From assembly GCF_035666175.1 (NCBI RefSeq), contig NZ_CP142016.1, forward strand, positions 1,550,001 to 1,614,000: 64,000 bases of DNA. Reading direction: 5' to 3'. The position numbers and the translations under genes were made by a program. Shown here piece after piece: positions 1 to 8,804 of the stretch. The DNA is from Riemerella anatipestifer (lineage in GTDB: Bacteria; Bacteroidota; Bacteroidia; Flavobacteriales; Weeksellaceae). The notes beneath the pieces are model-generated. The model was not told the origin of the DNA, did no database searches, and saw only the letters and a list, made by a program, of their open reading frames with translations. Positions within the stretch are counted from its first letter, which is position 1. Each line of letters opens with the position of its first letter.

Positions 1-267
1 GCTGTGATGCGTTTTCGTCCTATTTTAATGACATCTTTTGCATTTATTGCGGGGCTTATCCCTTTAGCTTTGGCAACAGGTCCAGGAGCAATAGGTAATA
101 GAACGATAGGAACTGCAGCGGCAGGAGGTATGTTTATTGGGACAATATTTGGCGTAGTACTTATACCTGGCTTATATCTTATTTTTGGTAAAATAGCAGG
201 AAAAAATGAGTTGGCAGAATATGAAGACCTTAATCCATTAACTGAAGAAATTGAAGATGAAAACTAA
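1..267 (+). CDS. RND efflux pump inner-membrane subunit, C-terminal end (partial)
   Basis: This is the last 88 codons of an AcrB/HAE1-type proton-driven drug exporter; the gene begins before the window. Visible are the typical final transmembrane helices: a PILMTSFAFIAGLIPLA-like helix, a GNRTIGTAAAGGMF loop and a GVVLIPGLYLIF helix, followed by an acidic cytoplasmic tail ending in EDEN. These match the end of the last RND helix bundle. The stop overlaps the start of the TolC-family lipoprotein gene, so the two are translated together as one tripartite efflux operon. The substrate cannot be read from this fragment. Confidence 0.93.
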   Translation, partial: AVMRFRPILMTSFAFIAGLIPLALATGPGAIGNRTIGTAAAGGMFIGTIFGVVLIPGLYLIFGKIAGKNELAEYEDLNPLTEEIEDEN

Positions 268-1693
268 ACTAAAATATATATCATTGGTAGTGGGTAGCTT
301 AGTGCTAGTTAATTGTAAAGCACCAGCACCATTACAAGTAAAAGATAATGTAAAAGAGGCTCTACCAGAAAGCTATACAAAAGATGAAGTTTCCAATAAA
401 AGTACAGGGACACCACCTTGGAGAGAGTTTTTTACAGATCCTAATTTAGTTTCTTTAATAGAAACGGCACTTAGTAATAATCAAGAGTTACTAATTACAT
501 TACAAGAGATAGAAAAAGCCAAAAGTAATGTAATGTATAAAAACGGAAGATTGCTTCCCACAGTTTCTGTGGGGGCAACTGCTGGTGTTAGAAAAGTGGG
601 GCGTTATACTAGTGAAGGAGCAGGAGATGCAGCTACACAGATGGAAGATGGAAAGCCGATTCCAGATCCGTTGGGTAATTTTGGAGTAGGCTTACAAGCC
701 GATTGGGAGGTGGATATTTGGAATAAGCTTAGAACAGAAAAAAAATCTGCAATAGCTCACTATTTGGCTACAGTAGAAGGTAAGAATTTTGTGCTTTCAA
801 GTTTGATAGCAGAAGTGGCACAAAGCTATTATGAACTTTTAGCTTTGGATAGCCAATACTCTTATCTTAAAAAATATATTGAACTTCAAAGAAAAGCATT
901 GGAAGTTTCTAAAATTCAAAAACAGGCGGCTGCAACTACAGAGTTATCAGTTAAAAAATTTGAAGCTGAGTTAGCAAAATCATCGGCGAATTTATATACA
1001 GTTCAACAAAGCATTTTAGAGAAAGAAAATGATATCAATTTGTTACTAGGAAGATTCTATCAACCTATTCCTCGTTCAAGTGCAGAATTTTTAGATCTCG
1101 TACCACAGTCTATTAAAACAGGTATTCCTTCGGAGTTATTGGCTAATAGACCAGATGTTAAACAAGCAGAGCTAGAGATAGAGGCTGCCAAGTTAGATGT
1201 AGAAGCTGCTAGAAAAGAATTTTACCCTTCTTTAAATATTACATTTGGAGCTGGTTTAGAAGCTTTTAAACCGAGTTACTTCACTCATTTTCCAGAGTCT
1301 TTAGCTTATAATATAGTGGGAGATTTGGTCGGGCCGCTAATTAACAAATCAGCAATAAAAGCAAAATTTAATACAGCAAATGCATCTCAACTACAGGCTT
1401 TGTATGAGTATAATAAAACGCTCATCAAATCCTATATGGAAGTTTCTAATAATTTGAATAAAATTAAAAATTACCAACAATACTTTGACTTAAAACACAC
1501 TCAAAGCAAAGATTTGGACGAGGCGATAGGGATTTCAAACCTTCTGTTTACTAATGCTAGGGCAGACTATATGGAGGTTTTGATGACGCAAAGAGATGCC
1601 TTAGATGCTAAAATGGAATTTATAGAAGCTAAAAATACACAGCTGAACGCAACGGTTTATCTCTATAAAAGTTTGGGAGGTGGATGGAAATAA
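257..1693 (+). CDS. TolC/NodT-family outer-membrane efflux lipoprotein
   Basis: This is the outer-membrane channel of the RND system, letting the pump discharge directly outside the cell. The N-terminus has a short basic region, a hydrophobic stretch and a lipobox (VLVNC), so it is exported and lipid-anchored. Two long TolC repeats follow, with coiled-coil segments and the family LLANRPDVKQAE motif near residue 300. The ATG at 257 is preferred over an in-frame TTG at 251 because it gives a standard lipoprotein signal. It overlaps the upstream pump gene by 11 bases. The 478-residue length is normal for the family. Confidence 0.93.
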   Translation: MKTKLKYISLVVGSLVLVNCKAPAPLQVKDNVKEALPESYTKDEVSNKSTGTPPWREFFTDPNLVSLIETALSNNQELLITLQEIEKAKSNVMYKNGRLLPTVSVGATAGVRKVGRYTSEGAGDAATQMEDGKPIPDPLGNFGVGLQADWEVDIWNKLRTEKKSAIAHYLATVEGKNFVLSSLIAEVAQSYYELLALDSQYSYLKKYIELQRKALEVSKIQKQAAATTELSVKKFEAELAKSSANLYTVQQSILEKENDINLLLGRFYQPIPRSSAEFLDLVPQSIKTGIPSELLANRPDVKQAELEIEAAKLDVEAARKEFYPSLNITFGAGLEAFKPSYFTHFPESLAYNIVGDLVGPLINKSAIKAKFNTANASQLQALYEYNKTLIKSYMEVSNNLNKIKNYQQYFDLKHTQSKDLDEAIGISNLLFTNARADYMEVLMTQRDALDAKMEFIEAKNTQLNATVYLYKSLGGGWK

Positions 1694-1709
1694 GGCTTAA
1701 TATTTTTAT

Positions 1710-1717
1710 TATCTTTG
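1710..1717 (+). promoter_or_regulatory. Bacteroidetes -7 promoter box for glmM
   Basis: TATCTTTG matches the TAnnTTTG -7 consensus of the Bacteroidetes housekeeping sigma factor. It lies 19 bases before the glmM start. No clear -33 TTTG is present at the right distance. Confidence 0.6.
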
Positions 1718-1736
1718 CAGGTATAAAATTTAGGCT

Positions 1737-3119
1737 ATGGCACTTATAAAATCTATATCAGGAATTAGAGGTACAATTGGCGGAAAAGTAGATGAAAACT
1801 TAACGCCGCTAGATGTCGTAAAGTTCACTTCCGCTTTTGGAACTTGGCTTCAGAATACCAAACAGAAGAAAGACTTAACCATAGTCTTAGGTCGAGATGC
1901 TAGGATTTCTGGAGGCATGGTATCCTCTTTAGTTACAGCCACTTTGCAAGGGTTGGGGATTCATGTTGTAGATTTAGGGCTTTCTACTACGCCTACAGTG
2001 GAGGTTATGGTGTCAGAGTTGAATGCAGATGGAGGTATCATTCTTACGGCTTCCCATAATCCAAAACAATGGAATGCCCTTAAATTACTTAATGAAAAAG
2101 GAGAGTTCATTAGTGGTAAAGATGGATCTGAGGTACTTTCGATAGCAGAAAGAGAAGATTTTAATTATGCTGATGTGGATAGTTTAGGAAGCTATGAAAC
2201 TCGTGATGATGCTTTTGATATTCACATCAAAAAAATATTAGCACTACCAATGGTAGATGCACAAGCAGTTAAAGCTAAGAAGTTTAAAGTAGTTTTAGAT
2301 GCCGTTAATTCTACGGGAGGAATAGCTATTCCGCTTCTTTTAGAGGCGTTGGGTTGCGAAGTTGTAAAACTCTATTGTGAACCTAATGGGCATTTTCCTC
2401 ATAATCCAGAACCTTTGAAAGAACACCTTACCGATATATGTGAATTGGTGAAAAAAGAAGGAGCAGATTTAGGAATTGTAGTTGACCCCGATGTAGATAG
2501 ATTGGCTCTTATAGATGAGAAAGGAGAAATGTTTGGAGAAGAATACACGCTAGTAGCCGTGGCAGACTATCTTTTAAGAAAGAAAAAAGGAGCAGCTATT
2601 TCTAACCTTTCTTCTAGTCGTGCATTGAGAGATGTGGCTCAAAGTTTAGGGTCTTCTTATTTTGCGAGTGCTGTAGGAGAGGTTAATGTAGTTACTTTGA
2701 TGAAAGAGAAAAATGCCGTAATAGGTGGAGAAGGTAACGGCGGAATAATCTATCCAAATTTACATTATGGTAGAGATTCTTTGGTAGGAGTAGCTTTATT
2801 TTTAACTCACTTAGCTAAAGAGAACAAAACAGTGTCTGAGCTTAGACAAACCTATCCTGCCTATTTTATGGGTAAAAAGAAGATAGAACTTACACCAGAT
2901 ATCAATGTAGATGCTCTTTTGGAACAAATGACAGAGCGTTACAAAAACGAAGAAATATCCACTGTAGATGGTGTTAAAATAGATTTTCCTAATAATTGGG
3001 TACACTTAAGAAAATCTAATACAGAGCCTATCATTAGAATCTATACAGAAGCTCAATCTCAACAAGAAGCAGATGAACTAGCTGATAGAATTATAGAGGA
3101 GATTAAGGGTTTGATATAA
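1737..3119 (+). CDS. glmM: Phosphoglucosamine mutase / phosphohexomutase
   Basis: An alpha-D-phosphohexomutase that most likely converts glucosamine-6-phosphate to glucosamine-1-phosphate for UDP-GlcNAc, peptidoglycan and LPS synthesis. The phosphoserine loop TASHNPKQWNALK carries the catalytic serine at residue 106. The metal-binding DPDVDRLAL loop and the sugar-binding GEGNGG motif lie further on, and the C-terminal domain has the phosphate-binding RKSNTEPIIRIY. The 460-residue length is usual for the Bacteroidetes enzymes. Flavobacterial members are routinely called GlmM, but phosphomannomutase activity cannot be excluded from sequence. The ATG is preceded by its own -7 box. Confidence 0.9.
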   Translation: MALIKSISGIRGTIGGKVDENLTPLDVVKFTSAFGTWLQNTKQKKDLTIVLGRDARISGGMVSSLVTATLQGLGIHVVDLGLSTTPTVEVMVSELNADGGIILTASHNPKQWNALKLLNEKGEFISGKDGSEVLSIAEREDFNYADVDSLGSYETRDDAFDIHIKKILALPMVDAQAVKAKKFKVVLDAVNSTGGIAIPLLLEALGCEVVKLYCEPNGHFPHNPEPLKEHLTDICELVKKEGADLGIVVDPDVDRLALIDEKGEMFGEEYTLVAVADYLLRKKKGAAISNLSSSRALRDVAQSLGSSYFASAVGEVNVVTLMKEKNAVIGGEGNGGIIYPNLHYGRDSLVGVALFLTHLAKENKTVSELRQTYPAYFMGKKKIELTPDINVDALLEQMTERYKNEEISTVDGVKIDFPNNWVHLRKSNTEPIIRIYTEAQSQQEADELADRIIEEIKGLI

Positions 3120-3197
3120 AGAAGATTAAATAAAGTTAAATTATCTATTGGTTTAGCATTCTTTTTGATAAGGAAAACAACAAAGTTTTAAATTAAT

Positions 3198-4577
3198 TTG
3201 GAAGAGTTTTTTGAAAATGAACTGGCAAAGCAGTTCGAAGAAATGATAGAAAATAACGAGGAACGCTACTTCGATACGGATGATTTGGAGGAAATCATCA
3301 TCCACTATTTGGAGTTGGGTGATACTACCTATGCCGAACTTGCCGTTAATTTTGCATTAAAACTTCATCCTAATTCATTAGATATTAAAACTAAAAAACT
3401 AGAAGTTCTTTTAGAATTACAGCAGTATAGAGAAGCTAAAGAGCTTATTAACGAGCTAAGGGAGACATCTTTAGAAAATACAGATTTTCTAGTTTGTTGT
3501 GCTAAATATTATTCTAATCTAGGTAATCCTAGAAGGGCGATAGATTACTGTCTTAAGGCTTTAACGCTAAATGAAGAGGAGAATTTTCTGCATAATTTCA
3601 TCGCTGATGAATATGTGAATTTAGAGGACCCTTCCAATGCTTTAATACATTATAAAAAAGCCCTTAACCACGACCCTTATGATGACTATGCTTTAGAAAA
3701 TGTAATGATTTGTTTTTACAAGCTAAATAAAAATGATGATGCTATAAAATTCCTTAACCATTACATAGAAGAATTTCCTTTTTCGGAGACGGCTTGGTTT
3801 GAGTATGGTCAGTTTTATTTCAATAGAAAAAACTACGAAGAAGCCATACGAGGATTTGATTATCTTTTAGCCATTAACTCTAATTCTGTTGGGGTTTATG
3901 CCAATAAGGCTGCCTGTTATGAGGCGATGCAAGAGTGGGATAAAGCAGTGGAGGTATATGAAGAAATGCTAGAGTTAGAATATACTAAGGCGTATACTTA
4001 CTACAAAATAGGCTTGTGTCATAAGGAAAATAAAAAGCCTTTATTAGCCTTAAAATCCTTTCAGAAATCTTTAGTAGAAGACCCTCAGTTTTACCTTTCT
4101 ATGATGGAGCAATCTTTCTTATATGAAGAAATGGGACAGATGAGAGAGGCTCTTCACTTCGCTAAAGAGGCGACCGTTCTTAATGAAACCAATGTAGATT
4201 ATCAGAAAAGGTTGGCATTTTTGTATATAGATTCGGAGCTTTTTGAAGAAAGTTTACCATGTTTAGAAAAAATGGTAGAGGCAGAACCTGATAGATTTTA
4301 TAATTGGTATGCCTATACCGAAGTGCTGATGTTGGTAGGACAGTATAATAAAGCTTTAGAAATCTTACAGAAAGCTATCTCTTTACACAAAGATAGAGCC
4401 GAGTTTTACTATCAAATGAGTAATGTGCTGTTTAATCTTGGTAAAGAGGAAGAAGCTAGGGAGTATCTAGCTACGGCATTAGTAATGGAGCCTAGTTTAG
4501 CACAAGATATGTTACAGAAATACCCTTTTATCCGAGATGAAGTAAAAAGGGTAAAAGCCAATAAGAAAGAAAGCTAG
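3198..4577 (+). CDS. Tetratricopeptide-repeat protein
   Basis: A 459-residue soluble protein made almost entirely of TPR helices, with recurrent A-x(7)-P spacing such as KALNHDPYDDYALEN and KSLVEDPQF. There is no signal peptide or membrane segment, so it is probably a cytoplasmic scaffold. The start is a TTG giving MEEFFENELAKQ; no in-frame ATG precedes it. The N-terminal 50 residues are strongly acidic. Conserved flavobacterial proteins of this kind are annotated only as TPR proteins, and I cannot name a partner. Confidence 0.85.
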   Translation: MEEFFENELAKQFEEMIENNEERYFDTDDLEEIIIHYLELGDTTYAELAVNFALKLHPNSLDIKTKKLEVLLELQQYREAKELINELRETSLENTDFLVCCAKYYSNLGNPRRAIDYCLKALTLNEEENFLHNFIADEYVNLEDPSNALIHYKKALNHDPYDDYALENVMICFYKLNKNDDAIKFLNHYIEEFPFSETAWFEYGQFYFNRKNYEEAIRGFDYLLAINSNSVGVYANKAACYEAMQEWDKAVEVYEEMLELEYTKAYTYYKIGLCHKENKKPLLALKSFQKSLVEDPQFYLSMMEQSFLYEEMGQMREALHFAKEATVLNETNVDYQKRLAFLYIDSELFEESLPCLEKMVEAEPDRFYNWYAYTEVLMLVGQYNKALEILQKAISLHKDRAEFYYQMSNVLFNLGKEEEAREYLATALVMEPSLAQDMLQKYPFIRDEVKRVKANKKES

Positions 4578-4792
4578 AGGCTTTTTCTTATTGGTTTTAG
4601 TAGTTCTTCTAATCCATTGATTTTAATTTCATAAACGCTGGCTAGTTGCATTCCTAATTTATTTTTAGGGAAACCACCGTTTCTCATAAACCACTCTAAA
4701 TAGGCTACGGGGAGGTCTGCCAAGATGTAGTTTTTATATTTACCAAAAGGCATTTTAGTAAGGCATATTTCCCTCAGAATTTCAGGGTTCAT
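4574..4792 (-). CDS. DUF3820 family protein
   Basis: A small 72-residue protein with the DUF3820 signature: MPFGKYKNYILADLP followed by YLEWFMRNGGFP. The ATG at 4792 is chosen because family members begin MNPE near this point; a longer frame from 4825 is possible but lies inside the upstream gene. It overlaps the end of the AI-2E permease gene by 11 bases, so the two are probably co-transcribed. Its last four bases overlap the convergent TPR gene. The function is not established. Confidence 0.8.
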   Translation of the reverse strand: MNPEILREICLTKMPFGKYKNYILADLPVAYLEWFMRNGGFPKNKLGMQLASVYEIKINGLEELLKPIRKSL

Positions 4793-5909
4793 TAGTGGTA
4801 GAGTTTGTGTTATTTTCTTCAACATCTTCTGTAGTAGCTATACCTGCGAGAGCTTCTTCATCGGAAGCAATAACTACATTGTCTTCATCAGAAAATTCGT
4901 CTCTATATATTTGTATTAGAAGTAAAGTTACAGAGACTAAAATAGGTCCAAATACCAATCCCATAAAGCCAAAAAGATTCATTCCTAAAATGATTCCAAA
5001 TACTGTATTAAGAGGGTGTATATCTTCTAGCTTTTTGAGTAATGTAAACCTTAATACATTATCTATAAGTCCTACTACAACAAGACAGTATATGGCTAGT
5101 CCTATACCAGGAATTGTATTACCTTCGGCTACCATAAATATAGCTACGGGAACATAAATAATAGCACCTCCAACAATGGGTATCATAGAGGCAATAGTTG
5201 TAAGGGCGAATAAGAGCATAACGCTAGGAGCCCCAAAGATGAGATAACCTACCAGTGCTGCAAAACCTTGCCCAAAAGCTACAACAGGAATTCCTATAGC
5301 GTTGGCAATAATCATTTTTCTTATTTTTTCGCTGATGAGGTTAACATTGGTTTTCTTTAAAGGGGCAGCATTGGTTAAAATACGCTCAAAAACTCTAGGT
5401 TTTACTAACATAAAATAGAGAAGAAAATAAGTAGAGGCAATAATGGTAACCGTATTAAGTGTGCTACTTAAAATGAAGGTAGATAATTGTCCTGCGGTTT
5501 CTTTTACCTTATCTAGGTTTTCTTTACTTAGAATGTCTATTTGTACTTCAGAAAGAATATAAGAGTGTATTTTATCTAGAAAATCATTAAACTTATCCAT
5601 ATAGGCTTGGGCATTGCCTAATTTTTCTATAAGAGTATCAATTAAAAAATAGAGTGGTAAAATAAGGATAACTACCGTAGCTAGCATAATAACCAAGGCA
5701 GAAATCCAAGGCTTCCAATTTCTTTTTTCTATGAGGTAGAGGTTGTATTTTCTTGAAATCACATAAAGCGTTATAGCTCCCAGCAACGAAGGAATAAACA
5801 TAGCTAGCTGATAGGCCATCAGCAAGAATAATGTTACTATAACTATGATAAGAGCTATTTGCTTAATTTTAGTATTGCTTATAGCATCATTATATTTATT
5901 GTTACTCAT
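4782..5909 (-). CDS. AI-2E family (UPF0118) transporter
   Basis: A 375-residue polytopic inner-membrane protein of the AI-2 exporter/PerM superfamily. The N-terminal part has paired hydrophobic helices (residues about 18-55 and 70-95). A soluble segment of about 60 residues follows, then a C-terminal block of helices containing the conserved GLIDNVLRF and MNLFGFMGLVFGPIL motifs. The tail (last 30 residues) is acidic and Asn/Thr-rich. Members have been linked to autoinducer-2 export or Na+/H+ antiport; the substrate here is unknown. The downstream DUF3820 gene overlaps its stop. Confidence 0.88.
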   Translation of the reverse strand: MSNNKYNDAISNTKIKQIALIIVIVTLFLLMAYQLAMFIPSLLGAITLYVISRKYNLYLIEKRNWKPWISALVIMLATVVILILPLYFLIDTLIEKLGNAQAYMDKFNDFLDKIHSYILSEVQIDILSKENLDKVKETAGQLSTFILSSTLNTVTIIASTYFLLYFMLVKPRVFERILTNAAPLKKTNVNLISEKIRKMIIANAIGIPVVAFGQGFAALVGYLIFGAPSVMLLFALTTIASMIPIVGGAIIYVPVAIFMVAEGNTIPGIGLAIYCLVVVGLIDNVLRFTLLKKLEDIHPLNTVFGIILGMNLFGFMGLVFGPILVSVTLLLIQIYRDEFSDEDNVVIASDEEALAGIATTEDVEENNTNSTTNEP

Positions 5910-5931
5910 TGATTTTTATTTATATAATTAG

Positions 5932-6672
5932 TTATGATTGATGTATTACTTTAATTTTAAATATCTGTTTATATAGGGTATAAATCATCGCATTCCAAAA
6001 AGGGAAGGTTAATAAACTCCCTATGCCTAATGCAAAAAATCCAGCATAGCTGAAAATGAATGCTACTAAAACTCCCACAAATATAGTGGTAAAATTAGCT
6101 TTCAAAGCCATAAAATTAAGATGAATACTAGTAAAAATACCTGCCCTTAGAAAATACATCAGAGGAGCTGCAAATAGCGTAAGAAATACCCAAAGTATAG
6201 GTAAAGGCTGAAGCATTCCTGCGTAAGAATAAATCATAGACCAAAATAGATGATAGCCAAAAAATCTAAGGAAAAAATAGCCATTATAGCCGATAATTAA
6301 ATCCGATGTGGAAGGGATTTCTCCTAAATCAATCTTTTTATAAATTTCGTAAAAACCTATATTCAAAGGATATAATAATGATTTTACGATTATTATAGAA
6401 AATACGAAATACTGGAAAGAAGTATTCTCCATCAGTTCTGCTAGAGTTTGGGAAATTATAGTGTAATTTCCAGAAAATAACTTTCGGAAAGATTCCATCT
6501 CGGTCTCCAAACCAAAGTAGTTGAAAAGTCCAACAGCGAAAGTCATCAGTAGCCCAAAATACAAAACAGAAAATAGTATTTGGAAGCCTATGGTTTTTTG
6601 CCAGTAGCCAAAAGTATCCTGTAAAATCTGGCTGATGTTATTAACTTTATTAAACTCTGGGCTAGAACTCAT
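5932..6672 (-). CDS. Conserved polytopic membrane protein, unknown function
   Basis: A 246-residue protein with about five or six hydrophobic helices separated by short loops, resembling the DUF4013/glycerophosphodiesterase membrane-anchor type of flavobacterial proteins. The ATG at 6672 (MSSSPEFNK) is preferred to an upstream TTG. It lies 22 bases upstream of the AI-2E permease gene on the same strand, suggesting an operon. It is divergent from pabB across only 44 bases. I recognise no catalytic motif. Confidence 0.75.
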   Translation of the reverse strand: MSSSPEFNKVNNISQILQDTFGYWQKTIGFQILFSVLYFGLLMTFAVGLFNYFGLETEMESFRKLFSGNYTIISQTLAELMENTSFQYFVFSIIIVKSLLYPLNIGFYEIYKKIDLGEIPSTSDLIIGYNGYFFLRFFGYHLFWSMIYSYAGMLQPLPILWVFLTLFAAPLMYFLRAGIFTSIHLNFMALKANFTTIFVGVLVAFIFSYAGFFALGIGSLLTFPFWNAMIYTLYKQIFKIKVIHQS

Positions 6673-6681
6673 ACAATTTAT

Positions 6682-6712
6682 TTTGCACAAAAATAAGCAT
6701 TCTTTATTTTTG
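6682..6712 (+). promoter_or_regulatory. Promoter of pabB, probably giving a leaderless transcript
   Basis: TTTG (6682-6685) and TATTTTTG (6705-6712) are spaced 19 bases apart, matching the Bacteroidetes -33/-7 consensus. The -7 box ends four bases before the pabB ATG, so the transcript would begin at or beside the start codon. Confidence 0.6.
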
Positions 6713-6716
6713 CCAA

Positions 6717-7694
6717 ATGTTTTCTACAGAAAATCAGTTCGCTTTAATGGATAAACTCTCTTTGGAGGGTGTTCCGTTTCTTTTCATCATAGATTTTATG
6801 ATGACTAAAATAGAAGTATTTACTTTAGAAAATTTGGAACAATCAGGGCTTAAAGTAGATTTTCCAAACTTTAAAATAAACTCAACGCCCAACATTCCAA
6901 AGCCTCATCGTTACGATTGGGAAGTATTTCCAGAAACGGAAGAAGAGTATCTCAAAGGTTTTCGTATAGTGCAGAAACATCTAAAAAAAGGAAATTCCTA
7001 TTTAACTAATTACACTAGAAAGACCCAGATAAAAACCAATCTGTCGTTGGAAGACATCTTCTATTTCTCTAATGCCAAATATAAAATATTTTATTCCAAC
7101 CAATTTGTTTGTTTTTCTCCTGAAACTTTTGTGGAGATAAAAAATAATAAAATAGCCACTCACCCAATGAAAGGGACGATAGATGCTTCTTTAGAAAACG
7201 CTACAGAGATTTTAAAAAACGATGTAAAGGAAAAGGCAGAGCATTATACAGTGGTAGATTTACTTAGAAATGATTTAAGTCAAGTAGCGGATAATGTTAA
7301 AGTTAAAGACTTTCAGCGAATTGATTTTATTAAAACTCAACAGCGAGATTTGTATGCAATGAGTTCCGAGATAGAAGGTATGCTAAAACCTCAATTTAGA
7401 AATAAAATAGGTAGTTTAATGCAGAAATTACTTCCTGCAGGTTCTATACTAGGGGCTCCAAAGCCTAAAACAAAAGCAATTATATTGGAGGCAGAAGGCT
7501 ACAACAGAGGTTTCTATACAGGTGTTTGCGGTTGGTTTGATGGGAAGAATTTGGACTCTTGTGTGATGATAAGATTTATAGAAAAGGAAGGAGAAACTTT
7601 ATTTTTTAAGAGTGGCGGAGGTATTACTCATTTAAGCAATCCTGACGACGAATATCAAGAAATGAAAAACAAAATTTATGTGCCAATTTATTGA
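6717..7694 (+). CDS. pabB: Aminodeoxychorismate synthase component I
   Basis: This chorismate-utilising enzyme makes 4-amino-4-deoxychorismate for folate synthesis. The catalytic domain shows the conserved HPMKGTIDAS motif, VDLLRNDLSQVA, LPAGSILGAPKPK and GFYTGVCGWF, ending with the metal-binding FFKSGGGIT. At 325 residues it is the short form lacking the N-terminal domain of anthranilate synthase. The next gene, overlapping by 17 bases, is the aminodeoxychorismate lyase-like partner. No glutamine amidotransferase (pabA) gene is adjacent. Confidence 0.9.
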   Translation: MFSTENQFALMDKLSLEGVPFLFIIDFMMTKIEVFTLENLEQSGLKVDFPNFKINSTPNIPKPHRYDWEVFPETEEEYLKGFRIVQKHLKKGNSYLTNYTRKTQIKTNLSLEDIFYFSNAKYKIFYSNQFVCFSPETFVEIKNNKIATHPMKGTIDASLENATEILKNDVKEKAEHYTVVDLLRNDLSQVADNVKVKDFQRIDFIKTQQRDLYAMSSEIEGMLKPQFRNKIGSLMQKLLPAGSILGAPKPKTKAIILEAEGYNRGFYTGVCGWFDGKNLDSCVMIRFIEKEGETLFFKSGGGITHLSNPDDEYQEMKNKIYVPIY

Positions 7695-8271
7695 AAGCAT
7701 TTGTTGGGAATATGGTAAGTTTTATCTGGTTGATTTACATCAAAAAAGAGTAAATAGTTCTTTTCAGAGGTTTAATAGAAGTTCGGTTGTTGATTTGGAG
7801 AAAATCCTTAGAAGTGTTGATATTAAAACTCCACAGAAGCATAAAATAAGAGTAGTTTATGATTTAGAAGGTAATTACGAGATAGAATGTCTTCTTTATC
7901 AATCGCCTATACTTAGCTCTTTTGAAATAGTAGAAGCTCCTGAGATAGATTATAGTCTTAAATATAAAGACAGAGATAGTTTAAACCAACTAAAAGAAAA
8001 CTCTAATGCTTCGGAGGTAATTATTACTCAAAAAGGATATATTACAGATACTACCTTTTCCAATCTTATTTTCCTTAAAAATGGGGAATGGTTTACTCCA
8101 AAATCTTACTTATTGAATGGTGTTCAGAGACAAAATTTGCTTCAAAAAAGACGGGTTAAAGAGGCAGAAATAACTTTAGATAACCTATCAAAATATTCTT
8201 ATTTTAAAATAATTAACGCTATGAGTTGTTTTGAAATATCCCCGATGTTTTCAATAGACTTAATAAAATAA
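7678..8271 (+). CDS. pabC: Aminotransferase class IV, probable aminodeoxychorismate lyase
   Basis: A fold-type IV PLP enzyme, probably releasing 4-aminobenzoate from the PabB product. The likely PLP lysine is in SLKYKDRDSLNQL, and the family motif ITQKGYITDTTFSNLIF follows about 30 residues later. It has 197 residues, shorter than the roughly 270 of E. coli PabC, but similar to the short Bacteroidetes form. Its start lies inside pabB, so translation is coupled. D-amino-acid or branched-chain transaminase activity is possible, but the pabB link favours the lyase. Confidence 0.82.
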   Translation: MCQFIESICWEYGKFYLVDLHQKRVNSSFQRFNRSSVVDLEKILRSVDIKTPQKHKIRVVYDLEGNYEIECLLYQSPILSSFEIVEAPEIDYSLKYKDRDSLNQLKENSNASEVIITQKGYITDTTFSNLIFLKNGEWFTPKSYLLNGVQRQNLLQKRRVKEAEITLDNLSKYSYFKIINAMSCFEISPMFSIDLIK

Positions 8272-8306
8272 AGCCTTGTAAATCTTGTTTAGAGATTTCA
8301 AGGCTT
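8271..8306. terminator. Bidirectional terminator hairpin after pabC
   Basis: AAGCCTTG-t-AAATC pairs with GATTT-c-AAGGCTT across a 9-base loop. It sits between the convergent pabC and DUF6132 genes and overlaps the pabC stop codon. Confidence 0.65.
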
Positions 8307-8324
8307 AAGTTAATATGGATTTAT

Positions 8325-8513
8325 TTATTTTTTGAATAGAGATAGAAATAAAGCTCCCATTACTCCTCCATAGAGTGTACTGTTGATAGGCTTAGAGGTA
8401 ATAGCACAAGTTCCAGTGCTACAACCTACAAATTTCCAATATAGATAGCCACTTATGGCACCTATTATTGCTCCTATAATGCTTAGTTTATGCTTTTTAA
8501 TAAAATCTATCAT
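8325..8513 (-). CDS. DUF6132 family small membrane protein
   Basis: A 62-residue protein with two hydrophobic segments (IIGAIIGAISGYLYW and YGGVMGALFLSLF) joined by a Cys-containing loop (CSTGTCAITSKPIN). This pattern fits the small Bacteroidetes DUF6132 proteins. It lies two bases after the HMA-domain gene on the same strand, so the pair is probably co-expressed. The two cysteines and the neighbour suggest a metal or redox role, but that is inference only. Confidence 0.72.
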   Translation of the reverse strand: MIDFIKKHKLSIIGAIIGAISGYLYWKFVGCSTGTCAITSKPINSTLYGGVMGALFLSLFKK

Positions 8514-8515
8514 TT

Positions 8516-8800
8516 TTACTCCACTGGGTCGCTCATTCTACCAACGGCACAGCTTACAAAAGATTTGGCTTTCTTTAGTATAGTATTATTACCTTTCTCA
8601 GGATAGCCTAAACTAGATAGTTTTTCAACAAGAGAAGTACGGGCTATAGCTCCAGTAACTGTAACTGTTTCGGTATCTTTATCTATGGTGATGGTTTCTA
8701 CATTTTCCATTTTAAGAATGGCTTTCTTTATACTGTTCATACAGCCTCCACATTTTATGTTTTCTACTTCTATGTTGTGGGTTGTTGTGTTGTTTGACAT
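8516..8800 (-). CDS. Heavy-metal-associated (HMA) domain protein
   Basis: A 94-residue ferredoxin-fold HMA domain with the metal-binding motif C17-G-G-C20 in the usual first loop, followed by the helix and the VTVTG strand. It is probably a copper chaperone or metal trafficking protein in the cytoplasm. The C-terminus carries an extra roughly 20-residue tail with another cysteine (SFVSCAVGR) that ordinary CopZ proteins lack. It is tightly clustered with the DUF6132 gene downstream and a methyltransferase gene four bases upstream. Confidence 0.82.
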   Translation of the reverse strand: MSNNTTTHNIEVENIKCGGCMNSIKKAILKMENVETITIDKDTETVTVTGAIARTSLVEKLSSLGYPEKGNNTILKKAKSFVSCAVGRMSDPVE

Positions 8801-8804
8801 TGCT

